Shown: piece by piece, positions 1 through 10,446 of the stretch
Layout of the letters: each line of letters opens with the position of its first letter
Position numbering within the stretch: position 1 is the stretch's first letter
DNA from: Kordiimonas sp. SCSIO 12603
GTDB taxonomy: Bacteria > Pseudomonadota > Alphaproteobacteria > Sphingomonadales > Kordiimonadaceae
NCBI RefSeq assembly: GCF_024398035.1
Contig: NZ_CP073748.1
Location: 2,393,520-2,457,519, forward strand
Direction of reading: 5' to 3'
DNA: 64,000 nt
Notes under the pieces: model-generated
What the model saw: the letters and a program-made list of their open reading frames with translations, nothing else
What the model was told of the DNA's origin: nothing
The model's database searches: none
Program-made: the position numbers and the translations under genes

Positions 1-1890
1 TGTGTTCAGACTAAACGAATTGAAGGTATCTCTGATATCCGTGACGAATCTGATCGTACAGGCGTTCGTGTTGTTGTGGAATTGAAGCGCGACAGTGTTC
101 CCGAAGTAATTCTGAATCAGTTGTTCCGCTTTACGCAGGTACAAACAAGTTTCGGCATCAACATGCTGGCACTGAATGGCGGCAAGCCACAGCAGCTTAC
201 ACTCCGCGACGTGCTACGTGCTTTTATCGAATTCCGTGAAGAAGTTATCACACGCCGTACTAAGTTTGATCTTAATAAAGCACGTGACCGTGCGCATATT
301 ATGGTTGGGCTGGTAATTGCGGTAGCAAACATTGATGAAGTAGTAGCTATCATCCGTGGTGCATCATCACCGGCAGCGGCTCGAGAGGCACTAGCATCAC
401 GTAAATGGGACCCAGCAGAAATTCTGCCATACCTCGAACTTATCGGTGAAACTGGCAAGTTGAACGATGACGGTACCTTCCAGCTTTCTGAAATTCAGGT
501 TAAAGCGATCCTTGATCTTCGCTTGCACCGCCTAACAGCACTTGGCCGTGATGAGATTGGCGATGAACTTGAAGCTCTCGCTGAAAAAATTCGTGAATTC
601 CTAGAAATTTTGGGCTCCCGTATACGTTTGTATGAAGTTCTTCGTGGTGAACTGGAGGCTGTTCGCGAGGAATTTGGTAATGACCGCCGTACGGAAATCG
701 ATCTTAGCGCAGCAGGCTCTTTCGAAGACGAAGATCTCATCGCGCGTGAAGATATGGTAGTTACGGTAACTCACACAGGTTACATAAAACGAGTACCGCT
801 CTCGACTTATCGCGCACAGCGCAGAGGCGGAAAAGGTCGCTCTGGTATGCAGACTAAGGATGAGGATTTCCTCTCTACCGTATTTGTCGCCGATACGCAT
901 ACGCCAGTACTCTTTTTCTCAAATACTGGCCAAGTATATAAAATGAAGGTTTGGAAGCTCCCACTTGGCTCACCAACTTCAAAAGGTAAGGCTGTTATTA
1001 ACCTTCTACCACTGAAACAAGGGGAGACTATTGCGACGATTCTGCCGCTTCCAGAGAATGAGGAAACATGGAGCGATCTCCATGTAATGTTCGCTACAGC
1101 ACGCGGTAATGTTCGCCGTAACCGTTTGTCAGATTTCTCTAATGTTATGTCGAACGGTAAGATCGCTATTCGTTTCTCTGATGAAGAAGATAAACTGATC
1201 GGCGTAGATGTTTGTACGGAAGAGGACGATGTAATCCTTGCTGCTCGTGGTGGTCGTGCAATCCGCTTTAAGGCCACAGATGTTCGCTTGTTCGCGGGCC
1301 GTACATCGACCGGTGTTCGCGGTATGAAGTTTGCTGCAGGTGATGAAGTAGTTTCTATGTGTGTGGTTAAGGGGACAGATGCCTCGACCGAAGAGCGTGA
1401 TGCTTATTTGAAAGCTGCAGCATGGAAAAATGAGCCTGGTGAGCAAACTCTATCAGATGAACGGATGGAAGAATTAGCTTCTATTGAACAGTTTGTATTA
1501 ACTGTTACCAATAAAGGCTTTGGTAAACGTACAAGCAGCCATGAATACCGTGTAACAGGTCGTGGTGGTCAAGGTATTTGGAACGTGCCGTCAGATGAGC
1601 GTTTGCGTGAACAAATTGGCGGTGTGATTACAGCTGTACCTATTACAACGGACGAACAAGTACTTATGGTAACAGACCAAGGTAAGCTTATTCGTACACC
1701 AGTTCATGACGTTCGTATTGCATCAAGAAATACAAAAGGGGTTACTCTCTTCAAAGTATCTGATGATGAAGAAATTGTATCTGTAGCCAAGCTTCAGGAA
1801 ACTGACGACGAGGAAGAAGATACAATTGAAGGCAGCGAAACTGCAACAGTTGAAGCAGTAACCGACGCTGAAGAAACATCTGAAGAATAA
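1..1890 (+). CDS. gyrA: DNA gyrase subunit A (3' part, start outside window)
   Basis: The frame is open from base 1, and the first codons already read as GyrA (IEGISDIRDESDRTGVRV), so the start and the catalytic Tyr lie upstream. The visible part covers the end of the cleavage/religation domain, the coiled coil (about residues 100-210 here) and the C-terminal DNA-wrapping beta-pinwheel. The pinwheel shows GyrA-box-like blades such as RRGGKGR and GRGGQG. GyrA pairs with GyrB to introduce negative supercoils using ATP. The protein ends in a strongly acidic tail rich in Glu and Asp, as many GyrA proteins do. ParC is the alternative, but the pinwheel and the downstream coaD favour GyrA. Confidence 0.96.
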   Translation, partial: CVQTKRIEGISDIRDESDRTGVRVVVELKRDSVPEVILNQLFRFTQVQTSFGINMLALNGGKPQQLTLRDVLRAFIEFREEVITRRTKFDLNKARDRAHIMVGLVIAVANIDEVVAIIRGASSPAAAREALASRKWDPAEILPYLELIGETGKLNDDGTFQLSEIQVKAILDLRLHRLTALGRDEIGDELEALAEKIREFLEILGSRIRLYEVLRGELEAVREEFGNDRRTEIDLSAAGSFEDEDLIAREDMVVTVTHTGYIKRVPLSTYRAQRRGGKGRSGMQTKDEDFLSTVFVADTHTPVLFFSNTGQVYKMKVWKLPLGSPTSKGKAVINLLPLKQGETIATILPLPENEETWSDLHVMFATARGNVRRNRLSDFSNVMSNGKIAIRFSDEEDKLIGVDVCTEEDDVILAARGGRAIRFKATDVRLFAGRTSTGVRGMKFAAGDEVVSMCVVKGTDASTEERDAYLKAAAWKNEPGEQTLSDERMEELASIEQFVLTVTNKGFGKRTSSHEYRVTGRGGQGIWNVPSDERLREQIGGVITAVPITTDEQVLMVTDQGKLIRTPVHDVRIASRNTKGVTLFKVSDDEEIVSVAKLQETDDEEEDTIEGSETATVEAVTDAEETSEE

Positions 1891-1910
1891 CCCTCAAGCA
1901 GTCAATTTAG

Positions 1911-1947
1911 ATAAGCCCCTTGAAACTAGATTTCGGGGGCTTATTTC
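1911..1947 (+). terminator. Rho-independent terminator after gyrA
   Basis: The arms ATAAGCCCC (1911-1919) and GGGGCTTAT (1936-1944) pair perfectly, and an inner GAAA/TTTC helix closes the loop. A short T-rich run follows. It sits 20 bp after the gyrA stop and separates gyrA from coaD. Confidence 0.8.
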
Positions 1948-2036
1948 ATGCGCAAACTTCTTTATTTTCTTGTGTTTTGCAGCATATTCGTCAATCTTGC
2001 TGCATAGCAGCATTATTCTTATGACGAGGAGTCATT

Positions 2037-2546
2037 ATGACCGAAAAGCGTGTTGGTATTTACCCGGGAACCTTCGATCCTATTACAAATGGTCATATCG
2101 ATATCTTTAAACGTGGCCTGAGGCTTGTTGATAAACTTGTTATCGGTGTTGCTACCAATCCAAGTAAAAACCCAATGTTTACCCTTGATGAGCGCGTCGC
2201 TATGGTTGACCGTGAATGCCGTCATTATGCAGAAAGCATTGGTGTAGAATTTGAAGTTGTACCGTTTGATGAACTTCTGATGAAGTTTGCTGAAAGAGTT
2301 GGTGCTTCCATTATTATCAGGGGCTTACGAGCCGTTGCTGATTTTGAATATGAATTTCAGATGACGGGTATGAATTATCAAATTAATCCTGAGATTGAGA
2401 CCGTATTTCTCATGGCTGATCCTCGTTATCAAACAATTGCTTCACGTCTGGTTAAGGAAGTTGCGAAGTATGATGGTAATATCTCTTCCTTTGTTCCCAA
2501 AAAAGTGGGATATGAGGTGGTAGAAAAAGTTAACTTAGCCAAATAA
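2037..2546 (+). CDS. coaD: Phosphopantetheine adenylyltransferase
   Basis: CoaD transfers AMP from ATP to 4'-phosphopantetheine, the penultimate step of coenzyme A synthesis in the cytosol. The 169-residue length is normal for the family. The N-terminal nucleotidyltransferase signature YPGTFDPITNGH carries the (T/H)xGH motif, the RGLRAVADFEYE block binds substrate, and ISSFVPK is the C-terminal ISS[TS] motif. A GACGAGG ribosome site lies about 7 nt before the ATG. Its place between gyrA and a cyclophilin gene followed by queA-tgt is a common alphaproteobacterial arrangement. Confidence 0.97.
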   Translation: MTEKRVGIYPGTFDPITNGHIDIFKRGLRLVDKLVIGVATNPSKNPMFTLDERVAMVDRECRHYAESIGVEFEVVPFDELLMKFAERVGASIIIRGLRAVADFEYEFQMTGMNYQINPEIETVFLMADPRYQTIASRLVKEVAKYDGNISSFVPKKVGYEVVEKVNLAK

Positions 2547-2566
2547 CAATAGTGGTATTAAGTGGT

Positions 2567-3109
2567 ATGAAAAAACTACTGATAATATTTGCAGCAATGG
2601 TGGGACTAATGACAGATAATGCTGAAGCTTTACAGCAAGATAAGGAAAATATTCTATATCTTGATCTTGATGTAGCTGAAAATGCAAGGGTGACAATTGC
2701 GATGCGCCCGGATAAAGCTCCAAATCACGTAGCACGCGTTAAGGAACTCGTACGCGAGGGCTTTTATGACGGAACTATTTTTCACCGTGTGATTCCAGGT
2801 TTTATGGCACAAGGCGGAGATCCTAAAGGTACTGGCACAGGTGGTTCTGGCACTAACATTGATGCAGAGTTTAACAGCCTTCCACATTTACGCGGCACAG
2901 TATCTATGGCGCGTGCACAAACAGTGAACAGCGCAGATAGCCAATTCTTTATCTGTCTGGACCGAACTCCATTCCTTGACAACGAGTATACTGTTTGGGG
3001 CCGTGTAATTGGTGGTATGGAGTATGTAGATATGATCCAGAAGGGTGAACCACCAGTAAATCCAAGTAAAATTGTACGTATGCAGGTAGCTGCTGACGTA
3101 AAAGAATAA
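2567..3109 (+). CDS. Exported cyclophilin-type peptidyl-prolyl cis-trans isomerase
   Basis: This is a cyclophilin that catalyses cis-trans isomerisation of Xaa-Pro bonds. Core motifs are visible: FHRVIPGFMAQGGDP (catalytic Arg in FHRV), MARAQTVNSADSQFFIC and LDNEYTVWGRV. The first residues (MKKLLIIFAAMVGLM, then ALQQ) look like a signal peptide, so the protein probably acts in the periplasm on folding envelope proteins. I chose the ATG at 2567 over a GTG at 2552 because it gives a normal signal peptide. The gene starts 20 bp after coaD and is likely co-transcribed with it. Confidence 0.92.
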   Translation: MKKLLIIFAAMVGLMTDNAEALQQDKENILYLDLDVAENARVTIAMRPDKAPNHVARVKELVREGFYDGTIFHRVIPGFMAQGGDPKGTGTGGSGTNIDAEFNSLPHLRGTVSMARAQTVNSADSQFFICLDRTPFLDNEYTVWGRVIGGMEYVDMIQKGEPPVNPSKIVRMQVAADVKE

Positions 3110-3135
3110 TCACTAAATCCAATATTTATGGGAAG

Positions 3136-3160
3136 AGGGCGCTTTATTGCGCCCTTTTTC
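3136..3160 (+). terminator. Rho-independent terminator between the cyclophilin gene and queA
   Basis: The arms AGGGCGC (3136-3142) and GCGCCCT (3149-3155) enclose the six-base loop TTTATT and are followed by TTTTC. It ends the coaD-cyclophilin unit, 26 bp past the cyclophilin stop. Confidence 0.85.
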
Positions 3161-3196
3161 TTGTTTTCAGCCCGCTGTTTCGCTAAAAGGCCCGCC

Positions 3197-5375
<2,179 letters not shown>

Positions 5376-5420
5376 TTAAGCCAACAAAGATTTATTTGTG
5401 AATCACAGGTATTCGTTCTT

Positions 5421-5452
5421 ATAGTTCTCCTTTAACAATGGAGGGGAACTAT
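5421..5452 (+). promoter_or_regulatory. Hairpin covering the ribosome site and start codon of the RidA-like gene
   Basis: ATAGTTCTCCT (5421-5431) pairs with AGGGGAACTAT (5442-5452); the single non-Watson-Crick pair is a G-U. The right arm contains most of the ribosome site GGAGGGG and the first two bases of the ATG at 5451. In RNA this 11-bp stem would hide the initiation site, suggesting translational control. It may instead be just a leader stem. Confidence 0.5.
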
Positions 5453-5981
5453 GAAATTATTTGCGGCTATTGCTTTCACATTATCACTTTCTAATACCCC
5501 TGTTTTCTGCCAAGACACAGCATCCTTAAATGTCGTAGGTAAAAATAAGACAGCTATTATCGCAAACGAACGACAGAAAAAAGGTGGATATGATGGGGTG
5601 TTCAACTATTCACCAGCAGTAAGGGCTGGGGATTATATATATGCTTCCGGAGTAGTTGCTGGTGCTTTTGGTTCAGAAGAACCTTTTGGAAAAGAAGCAT
5701 TTAAAGCATCAGTTCGCCGCGCTTTGAAAGGGCTGGAGCAAACCTTGAAGGCTGGCGGTGCAGACCTGAATGATGTAATTAAAATCAATACTTTCCATGT
5801 TTTTGATAGCCCGCACACCACGCTCAGTAAACATGAACAGGTTCTAGCTGTTGCTGAAGTGAAAAGTGAATTTATTGGTGAACCACATCCTGCCTGGACA
5901 GCGGTTGGCACTACTGCTCTATATCCCGATAAAGGATTAGTGGAAATAGAAGTTGTGGTTTACAGCCCGCAGAAGAAATAG
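5451..5981 (+). CDS. Exported RidA/YjgF-family protein
   Basis: RidA-family enzymes hydrolyse reactive enamine/imine intermediates, but many divergent members have unknown substrates. The 176-residue protein begins with a probable signal peptide (MKLFAAIAFTLSLSNTPVFC, cut before QDTA), unlike cytosolic RidA. The core follows: the segment FNYSPAVRAGDYIYASGVV, a region with LNDVIKINTF, and the C-terminal segment PAWTAVGTTALYPDKGLVEIEV. The canonical RidA Arg that binds the carboxylate falls in 'RPARTAV' in well-known members; here the equivalent segment reads HPAWTAV, so classical imine deaminase activity is doubtful. The gene stands alone between tgt and the tRNA genes. Confidence 0.85.
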   Translation: MKLFAAIAFTLSLSNTPVFCQDTASLNVVGKNKTAIIANERQKKGGYDGVFNYSPAVRAGDYIYASGVVAGAFGSEEPFGKEAFKASVRRALKGLEQTLKAGGADLNDVIKINTFHVFDSPHTTLSKHEQVLAVAEVKSEFIGEPHPAWTAVGTTALYPDKGLVEIEVVVYSPQKK

Positions 5982-6142
5982 AATAAAAATGGTAAATCAC
6001 TGATTTGCCCAGTTTTGTGTGCTGCGGTGATTTATTTAGAGAAATATTAGCTCTTTCTTCATAATTTAACGCTTAAAAAAGAAGCAAGAGGGGCAGTATT
6101 CCTAGGGCTTCAAAAAAAAGTAACAAAAGCTGATACTTTTGC

Positions 6143-6171
6143 TTGACCAATCATAAACTTGCCCCTATGTT
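6143..6171 (+). promoter_or_regulatory. Sigma-70 promoter of the first tRNA-Lys gene
   Basis: A -35 box TTGACC (6143-6148) and a -10 box TATGTT (6166-6171) are separated by 17 bp and followed by the GC-rich CCGCCGC typical of growth-rate-controlled stable RNA promoters. The same boxes with identical spacing occur before the second tRNA copy, which supports the call. Confidence 0.75.
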
Positions 6172-6221
6172 CCGCCGCGTTCCCGAGGCAGCACCAGATG
6201 CTTCGAACTGAACATATATTT

Positions 6222-6297
6222 GGGCCCGTAGCTCAGCTGGTAGAGCAACTGACTTTTAATCAGTAGGTCACAGGTTCGAACCCTGTCGGGCTCACCA
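6222..6297 (+). tRNA. tRNA-Lys (anticodon TTT), copy 1
   Basis: The 76-nt cloverleaf includes an encoded CCA end. The acceptor stem GGGCCCG pairs with CGGGCTC (one G-U), the T-arm is GGTTCGAACCC, and the anticodon loop CTTTTAA in the ACTGA/TCAGT stem gives anticodon TTT. Confidence 0.98.
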
Positions 6298-6303
6298 AAT
6301 ATA

Positions 6304-6334
6304 AAGGCTGATACCTTGAGTATCAGCCTTATTT
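6304..6334 (+). terminator. Terminator of tRNA-Lys copy 1
   Basis: A perfect 11-bp stem AAGGCTGATAC / GTATCAGCCTT encloses the loop CTTGA and begins 6 nt after the tRNA. The T-tract is short (ATTTG), so some read-through into copy 2 is possible. Confidence 0.75.
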
Positions 6335-6382
6335 GTCTCAGTTTTCAGGAATGTAGGTAATTGTTGTTTTTATGACTTTTAC

Positions 6383-6411
6383 TTGACCATGGTTGGACAG
6401 CTTATTATGTT
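6383..6411 (+). promoter_or_regulatory. Sigma-70 promoter of the second tRNA-Lys gene
   Basis: TTGACC (6383-6388) and TATGTT (6406-6411) have a 17-bp spacer and are again followed by CCGCCGC. The boxes match those of the first copy although the spacer sequence differs. Confidence 0.75.
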
Positions 6412-6450
6412 CCGCCGCATTCGAAGGTAACTTTGAATACAAACATATTT

Positions 6451-6526
6451 GGGCCCGTAGCTCAGCTGGTAGAGCAACTGACTTTTAATCAGTAGGTCAC
6501 AGGTTCGAACCCTGTCGGGCTCACCA
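6451..6526 (+). tRNA. tRNA-Lys (anticodon TTT), copy 2
   Basis: The sequence is identical to the copy at 6222 over all 76 nt, including the CCA end, with anticodon TTT in loop CTTTTAA. It lies 153 bp after copy 1 with its own promoter and terminator. Confidence 0.98.
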
Positions 6527-6532
6527 AATATA

Positions 6533-6568
6533 AAGGCTGATACCTTGCGTATCAGCCTTATTTTTTTT
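6533..6568 (+). terminator. Terminator of tRNA-Lys copy 2
   Basis: It has the same 11-bp stem as after copy 1 (loop CTTGC instead of CTTGA), followed by an uninterrupted run of eight T at 6561-6568. It is a stronger terminator than the first. Confidence 0.88.
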
Positions 6569-6699
6569 GAGCTAAAGCTCTATAATTGTTAAATCCCCCA
6601 CAAATAGTTTATTGCCTTGAAAAAGACGGGTTTCTGTCCTTGTCTAAAGCACGCTTGCTGCGTAATGTTAGGCAATTACTATTTCGGGGAGTTGTTGGT

Positions 6700-7773
6700 T
6701 TGTCGTCTTTTCTTAAAGCTGTATCAATAAGTGCAATAATTGCTGTTTCTACTGCTGTGCTACCTATAGCAGCTGCGGCACAAGATTCTGATAATGTAAC
6801 AGAGATTCATCTACGCGATGATCCAGCTTTTATTGAATGGCTAGAAGGCGTTAGAACGGAAGGCCTTGAACGAGGCATTAAAGTCGAAACCTTGGATATG
6901 GTTCTACCTACCATTGCCCCAGTTAAAAAGATTATAAAACGAGACAGAAACCAGCCAGAAGTAAAGCAAACTTATGCTCGCTATTTAAAAAGTCGTGTAA
7001 GCGATTGGCGGAAAGGTAAAGGCAAGGCCATGATGGCTGAACACGAGGCTGCATTAAAGGCTGCAGCTGAACGGTTTGGAGTGCAGCCACGTTTCATTGC
7101 CGCGATATGGGGTATCGAAACGAACTATGGTACAGTACCGCTATCCTACAGCGTTTTTGATGCGGTTGCGACACTCGCTTATGATAAGCGCAGAGCAAAA
7201 CGCTTTCGTAGAGAGTTATTTGCCGCCTTGGAGATAATTGACCAAGGCCATACTACACCTGAGAACATGAAAGGTTCCTGGGCCGGAGCTATGGGCCAGC
7301 CACAATTCATGCCAGAAAATTACCTTAAATATGCTGTTGATATGGATGGTGATAACAAGCGAGACATCTGGAACAGTAAAGCGGATGTCTTTGGTTCTAT
7401 TGCTAACTATCTCAAGTCTTATGGCTGGGCAGATGATCAAACTTGGGGGCGTAAAGTAAAGCTACCCAAGGGCGGCGAAAGGTCATTGCAAGGTAAACAA
7501 GCCGACGGTATTTCGCCAGATCGTTGGTGTAAAGCCTATAAAAGCATGGGAGTTTGGCATGATCTTCAAGACTGGCAAGCTTTAGGTGTACGCCGGCTGG
7601 ACGGCACAGATTTACCAAGCCGCTCATTGCCTGCTGCGCTTATTGTAGGCGATGAAGGAGATGATGAAGGTTATCTGGTGTACCGGAATTTCTGCTCTGT
7701 AATGCGCTATAATCCAAGCTTTAAATATGCGCTGGCGGTTGGGTTGCTATCGGATATTATTGATCAGAAATGA
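6700..7773 (+). CDS. MltB-family lytic murein transglycosylase
   Basis: This enzyme cleaves peptidoglycan glycan strands between MurNAc and GlcNAc to give 1,6-anhydro ends. The SLT_2/MltB fold shows the catalytic Glu in [11 protein letters not shown], then [38 protein letters not shown] and a C-terminal [15 protein letters not shown] motif. I chose a TTG start at 6700 because GGGGAG (6687-6692) lies 7 nt before it and it gives a clean signal peptide ending AAAAQDS. The frame is open upstream to a TTG at 6586, but that part lacks a ribosome site. It overlaps rlpA, another glycan-strand enzyme. Confidence 0.93.
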   Translation: MSSFLKAVSISAIIAVSTAVLPIAAAAQDSDNVTEIHLRDDPAFIEWLEGVRTEGLERGIKVETLDMVLPTIAPVKKIIKRDRNQPEVKQTYARYLKSRVSDWRKGKGKAMMAEHEAALKAAAERFGVQPRFIAAIWGIETNYGTVPLSYSVFDAVATLAYDKRRAKRFRRELFAALEIIDQGHTTPENMKGSWAGAMGQPQFMPENYLKYAVDMDGDNKRDIWNSKADVFGSIANYLKSYGWADDQTWGRKVKLPKGGERSLQGKQADGISPDRWCKAYKSMGVWHDLQDWQALGVRRLDGTDLPSRSLPAALIVGDEGDDEGYLVYRNFCSVMRYNPSFKYALAVGLLSDIIDQK

Positions 7774-8585
7774 TGCTAACCAAGAAACATATTATTGCTG
7801 GCGCTCTTGTAGCCGCCCTTGGGGCCTGTAGTTCAAATTGGAGCAGCCCAACACCTACATCAGGTGGTGGTGGCGCTCCTTCTGGGCGTTATCCTAACGA
7901 TAACGAGCTACCAAAAGGTGACCAAGGTGTAAAACGTAAAGTTGGTACCCCCTATAAAGTTGCAGGTAAGTGGTATCACCCAAAAGAAGACCCATACTAT
8001 GATGAAGTAGGGTATGCTTCATGGTACGGGAAAGATTTCCACGGCAAAAAAACCGCTAATGGTGAATATTTTAATATGAATGCGTTGACGGCAGCGCATA
8101 AAACGCTTCCGTTACCTACGTTCGTTAAAGTTACCAATCTATCTAATGGCCGTTCCATTATACTGCGCGTTAACGACAGAGGACCTTTTGTAGGCACTCG
8201 TATCATTGATATATCACGTCGAGGGGCGCAGCTGCTTGGTTTCCAAAAGCAAGGCGTTACCAAGGTTCGGGTTCAAGCGGTTGATGAAAATGGCAATCCA
8301 CCAAGAGGTGCACCTCAACCAACACAAACAACGACGTTAGGGGACGAAAGCCACTATATTCAGGTTGGATCTTTCTCTAGCCGTCAAAATGCCAAAAAAC
8401 AGGTGCAAAAGTTAAAAAGAGCAGGGCATAAAGCCCGAGCGGAACAGGCTGATGCCAGTGGGCGCACTTTGTGGCGCGTGAGGCTAGGGCCGTTTATTAA
8501 ACGAATAACCGCTGAAGAGAGACTTGACCGCATAGTAGCGGATGGGTTTTATGAAGCGCGAATTTTCACAGAAACTGTAAAGTAA
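7770..8585 (+). CDS. rlpA: Septal ring lytic transglycosylase RlpA, lipoprotein
   Basis: RlpA cleaves denuded glycan strands at the septum. The N-terminus ends in a lipobox, LGAC, so Cys would be lipidated and the protein held in the outer membrane. The double-psi beta-barrel domain shows [31 protein letters not shown] and [19 protein letters not shown]. After a short linker, a SPOR domain ([19 protein letters not shown]... WRVRLGPF) would bind denuded septal peptidoglycan. Two ATGs, at 7770 and 7773, overlap the previous gene's stop, so the two are translationally coupled. Confidence 0.95.
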   Translation: MMLTKKHIIAGALVAALGACSSNWSSPTPTSGGGGAPSGRYPNDNELPKGDQGVKRKVGTPYKVAGKWYHPKEDPYYDEVGYASWYGKDFHGKKTANGEYFNMNALTAAHKTLPLPTFVKVTNLSNGRSIILRVNDRGPFVGTRIIDISRRGAQLLGFQKQGVTKVRVQAVDENGNPPRGAPQPTQTTTLGDESHYIQVGSFSSRQNAKKQVQKLKRAGHKARAEQADASGRTLWRVRLGPFIKRITAEERLDRIVADGFYEARIFTETVK

Positions 8586-8609
8586 CGATCGGTAGATCAA
8601 GGGAATAGA

Positions 8610-9791
8610 ATGATTAAGCAGTTTTGGGCAAGGCTCCTACTAATTTCACTAACAGTTATGGGCTTGGCAAGTATTGCTAACGCACAACAAATGGCAACGC
8701 CGGCTCGTCATGCAGTTTTGCTTGATGCTTCGACAGGTAGCATTCTCTTTGAGAAAGATGCCGACACGAGCTTCCCTCCGGCATCAATGAGTAAGCTGAT
8801 GACAGTTTATCTTGCTTTTGAAGCCATTAAAGAAGGTGAGATGCGCCTTGATGATGAGGTGACAGTTTCAGATGAAGCATGGCGCAACTGGAATAACCGC
8901 GGTTCGACTATGTTCCTGAAAGCCCGTGATGTTGTAACTGTTGCCGATCTCCTTCGTGGTATCATTGTACTTTCTGGTAACGATGCTTGTGCAGTACTCG
9001 CTGAACATATGGCAGGCTCAGAAGAGATATTCGTGGAATGGCTTAATGCTAAGGCTATTGAACTTGGTATGAACGGAAGCCAATTCAAGAACGTAAACGG
9101 TTGGCCTGCCGAAGGTCATGTAATGACGGCTCGTGATCTTGCTAATCTATCCCTGCATTTGGTGAACGATTTCCCAAATCTTTACCCAATGTTTGCTGAA
9201 CGTGAGTATCTCTATAAAGACTTCCGCTCTAACCGCTATAACCGCAACCCGCTTTTAGGCCGTTTTGCTGGCGCCGATGGCCTTAAAACAGGGCATACAG
9301 AAGAAAGTGGATATGGTCTTGCAGGATCAGCTGAACGTGAAGGACGCCGCCTTGTAGTGGTTGTTGGCGGCCTTGATAGCTCAGCGGCTCGTAGTCGTGA
9401 AAGCCAGCGTCTCTTGCAGTATGGTTTCCGTAACTTTAGCCACTATCCATTATTCCGTGCTGGCGAAACTGTTGATTATGCTGAAGTATGGCTCGGCGGG
9501 GAAGCAACTGTACCGCTTCTGATCTCAGATGATCTCGCGATTACAATGTCCCGCCGCCAGCGTGCTCAAATGAAGGTATCAATCGAATATACAAACCCGA
9601 TTGCTGCACCAATTCAAAAGGGCGCGAAAGTAGGTACATTAAAAGTTGAAATGCCTGGGCGTGCGACAGTAACCCGCGATCTTGTCGCTGGAGAAACCAT
9701 TGATGAAGTTGGTGGTTTAGGTAAAATTGGCGCAGCCTTCGAATATATGCTGTTTGGTTCTGCTGGCGCGAAGAAGCCGGAGCCTAACTAA
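8610..9791 (+). CDS. dacC: D-alanyl-D-alanine carboxypeptidase (PBP5/6 type)
   Basis: This enzyme removes the terminal D-Ala from peptidoglycan stem peptides and limits cross-linking. A signal peptide ends at IANAQQ. All three serine-hydrolase motifs are present: SMSK (nucleophile Ser), SGN in VLSGNDAC, and KTG in GLKTGHTEE. A PBP5_C beta domain follows, and the end (GKIGAAFEYMLFG) can form the amphipathic helix that anchors such enzymes to the inner membrane. The 393-residue length is typical. It starts 24 bp after rlpA, giving a three-gene wall-remodelling unit that reads on into tmk. The exact paralogue name (dacA, dacC or dacD) is not certain. Confidence 0.94.
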   Translation: MIKQFWARLLLISLTVMGLASIANAQQMATPARHAVLLDASTGSILFEKDADTSFPPASMSKLMTVYLAFEAIKEGEMRLDDEVTVSDEAWRNWNNRGSTMFLKARDVVTVADLLRGIIVLSGNDACAVLAEHMAGSEEIFVEWLNAKAIELGMNGSQFKNVNGWPAEGHVMTARDLANLSLHLVNDFPNLYPMFAEREYLYKDFRSNRYNRNPLLGRFAGADGLKTGHTEESGYGLAGSAEREGRRLVVVVGGLDSSAARSRESQRLLQYGFRNFSHYPLFRAGETVDYAEVWLGGEATVPLLISDDLAITMSRRQRAQMKVSIEYTNPIAAPIQKGAKVGTLKVEMPGRATVTRDLVAGETIDEVGGLGKIGAAFEYMLFGSAGAKKPEPN

Positions 9792-9792
9792 T

Positions 9793-10446
9793 ATGCCAGC
9801 ACAAAATAATGTACCCTTCATCACCTTTGAAGGTGGTGAAGGTGGTGGCAAGTCAACACAGATTAAGCTCCTTGAGGAATGGCTTAAGGAAAAGAGCCTT
9901 AACATTCTTAGAACCCGTGAACCGGGTGGCTGCACCGGCGCAGAGCTTATCCGAGAACTTGTTCTGACCGGAGATGTAGACCGCTGGGAACCAGTAACGG
10001 AAGCGCTCCTTTATGCAGCAGCACGAGCCGAGCATGTTGCTCGCACCATTCGTCCAGCGCTCGCCGACAACAAGTGGGTACTATGTGACCGCTTTGAAGA
10101 TTCGAGCATTGCATATCAGGGCGCCGGGCGAGGGGTTGGTGTTAAAAATGTTGAACAAATGCAAAGACTTGCGTTTGGAAACTTAAAGCCCACATTAACA
10201 TTTCTTCTAGATCTTCCTGTTGAAATTGGCCTTAAACGTGCCATTGGCCGGGAAGGTACTAAAACAGCAAATGTAGAAGACCGCTTTGAGCGAATGGATG
10301 TAAGTATTCATGAAACACTTCGCGCAACATTCCTCAAGCTGGCAGATGCCGAACCGGACCGCTTTATTATTCTTGATGCCACAAAAAGCATTGATGAACT
10401 GCAAGAACAAATTCGTGCAACTGTTGTAGAGAGATTTTTCCTTTAA
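9793..10446 (+). CDS. tmk: Thymidylate kinase
   Basis: Tmk phosphorylates dTMP to dTDP with ATP. The P-loop FEGGEGGGKSTQ, the DRFEDSSIAYQGAGRG segment (DR motif plus substrate binding) and the LID region around GREGTKTANVEDRFE are visible in 217 residues. The ATG at 9793 follows the dacC stop by 1 bp; longer versions of the frame only shadow dacC. The stop overlaps the start of holB by one base. The tmk-holB-metG-tatD-MBL order is widely conserved in proteobacteria. Confidence 0.96.
   Translation: MPAQNNVPFITFEGGEGGGKSTQIKLLEEWLKEKSLNILRTREPGGCTGAELIRELVLTGDVDRWEPVTEALLYAAARAEHVARTIRPALADNKWVLCDRFEDSSIAYQGAGRGVGVKNVEQMQRLAFGNLKPTLTFLLDLPVEIGLKRAIGREGTKTANVEDRFERMDVSIHETLRATFLKLADAEPDRFIILDATKSIDELQEQIRATVVERFFL

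Noticed and set aside
1948-2007. 19-codon ORF reading like a signal peptide (MRKLLYFLVFCSIF...) between gyrA and coaD
   Set aside because: It begins at the end of the gyrA terminator, has no ribosome site and encodes only a hydrophobic stub; it is probably chance or a decayed gene.
3128-3196. In-frame upstream extension of queA
   Set aside because: It contains the previous gene's terminator, and the family N-terminus begins at 3197.
5993-6034. TAAATCAC/GTGATTTA inverted repeat after the RidA-like gene
   Set aside because: The 26-nt loop and lack of a T-run make it a poor terminator; it may be chance in AT-rich DNA.
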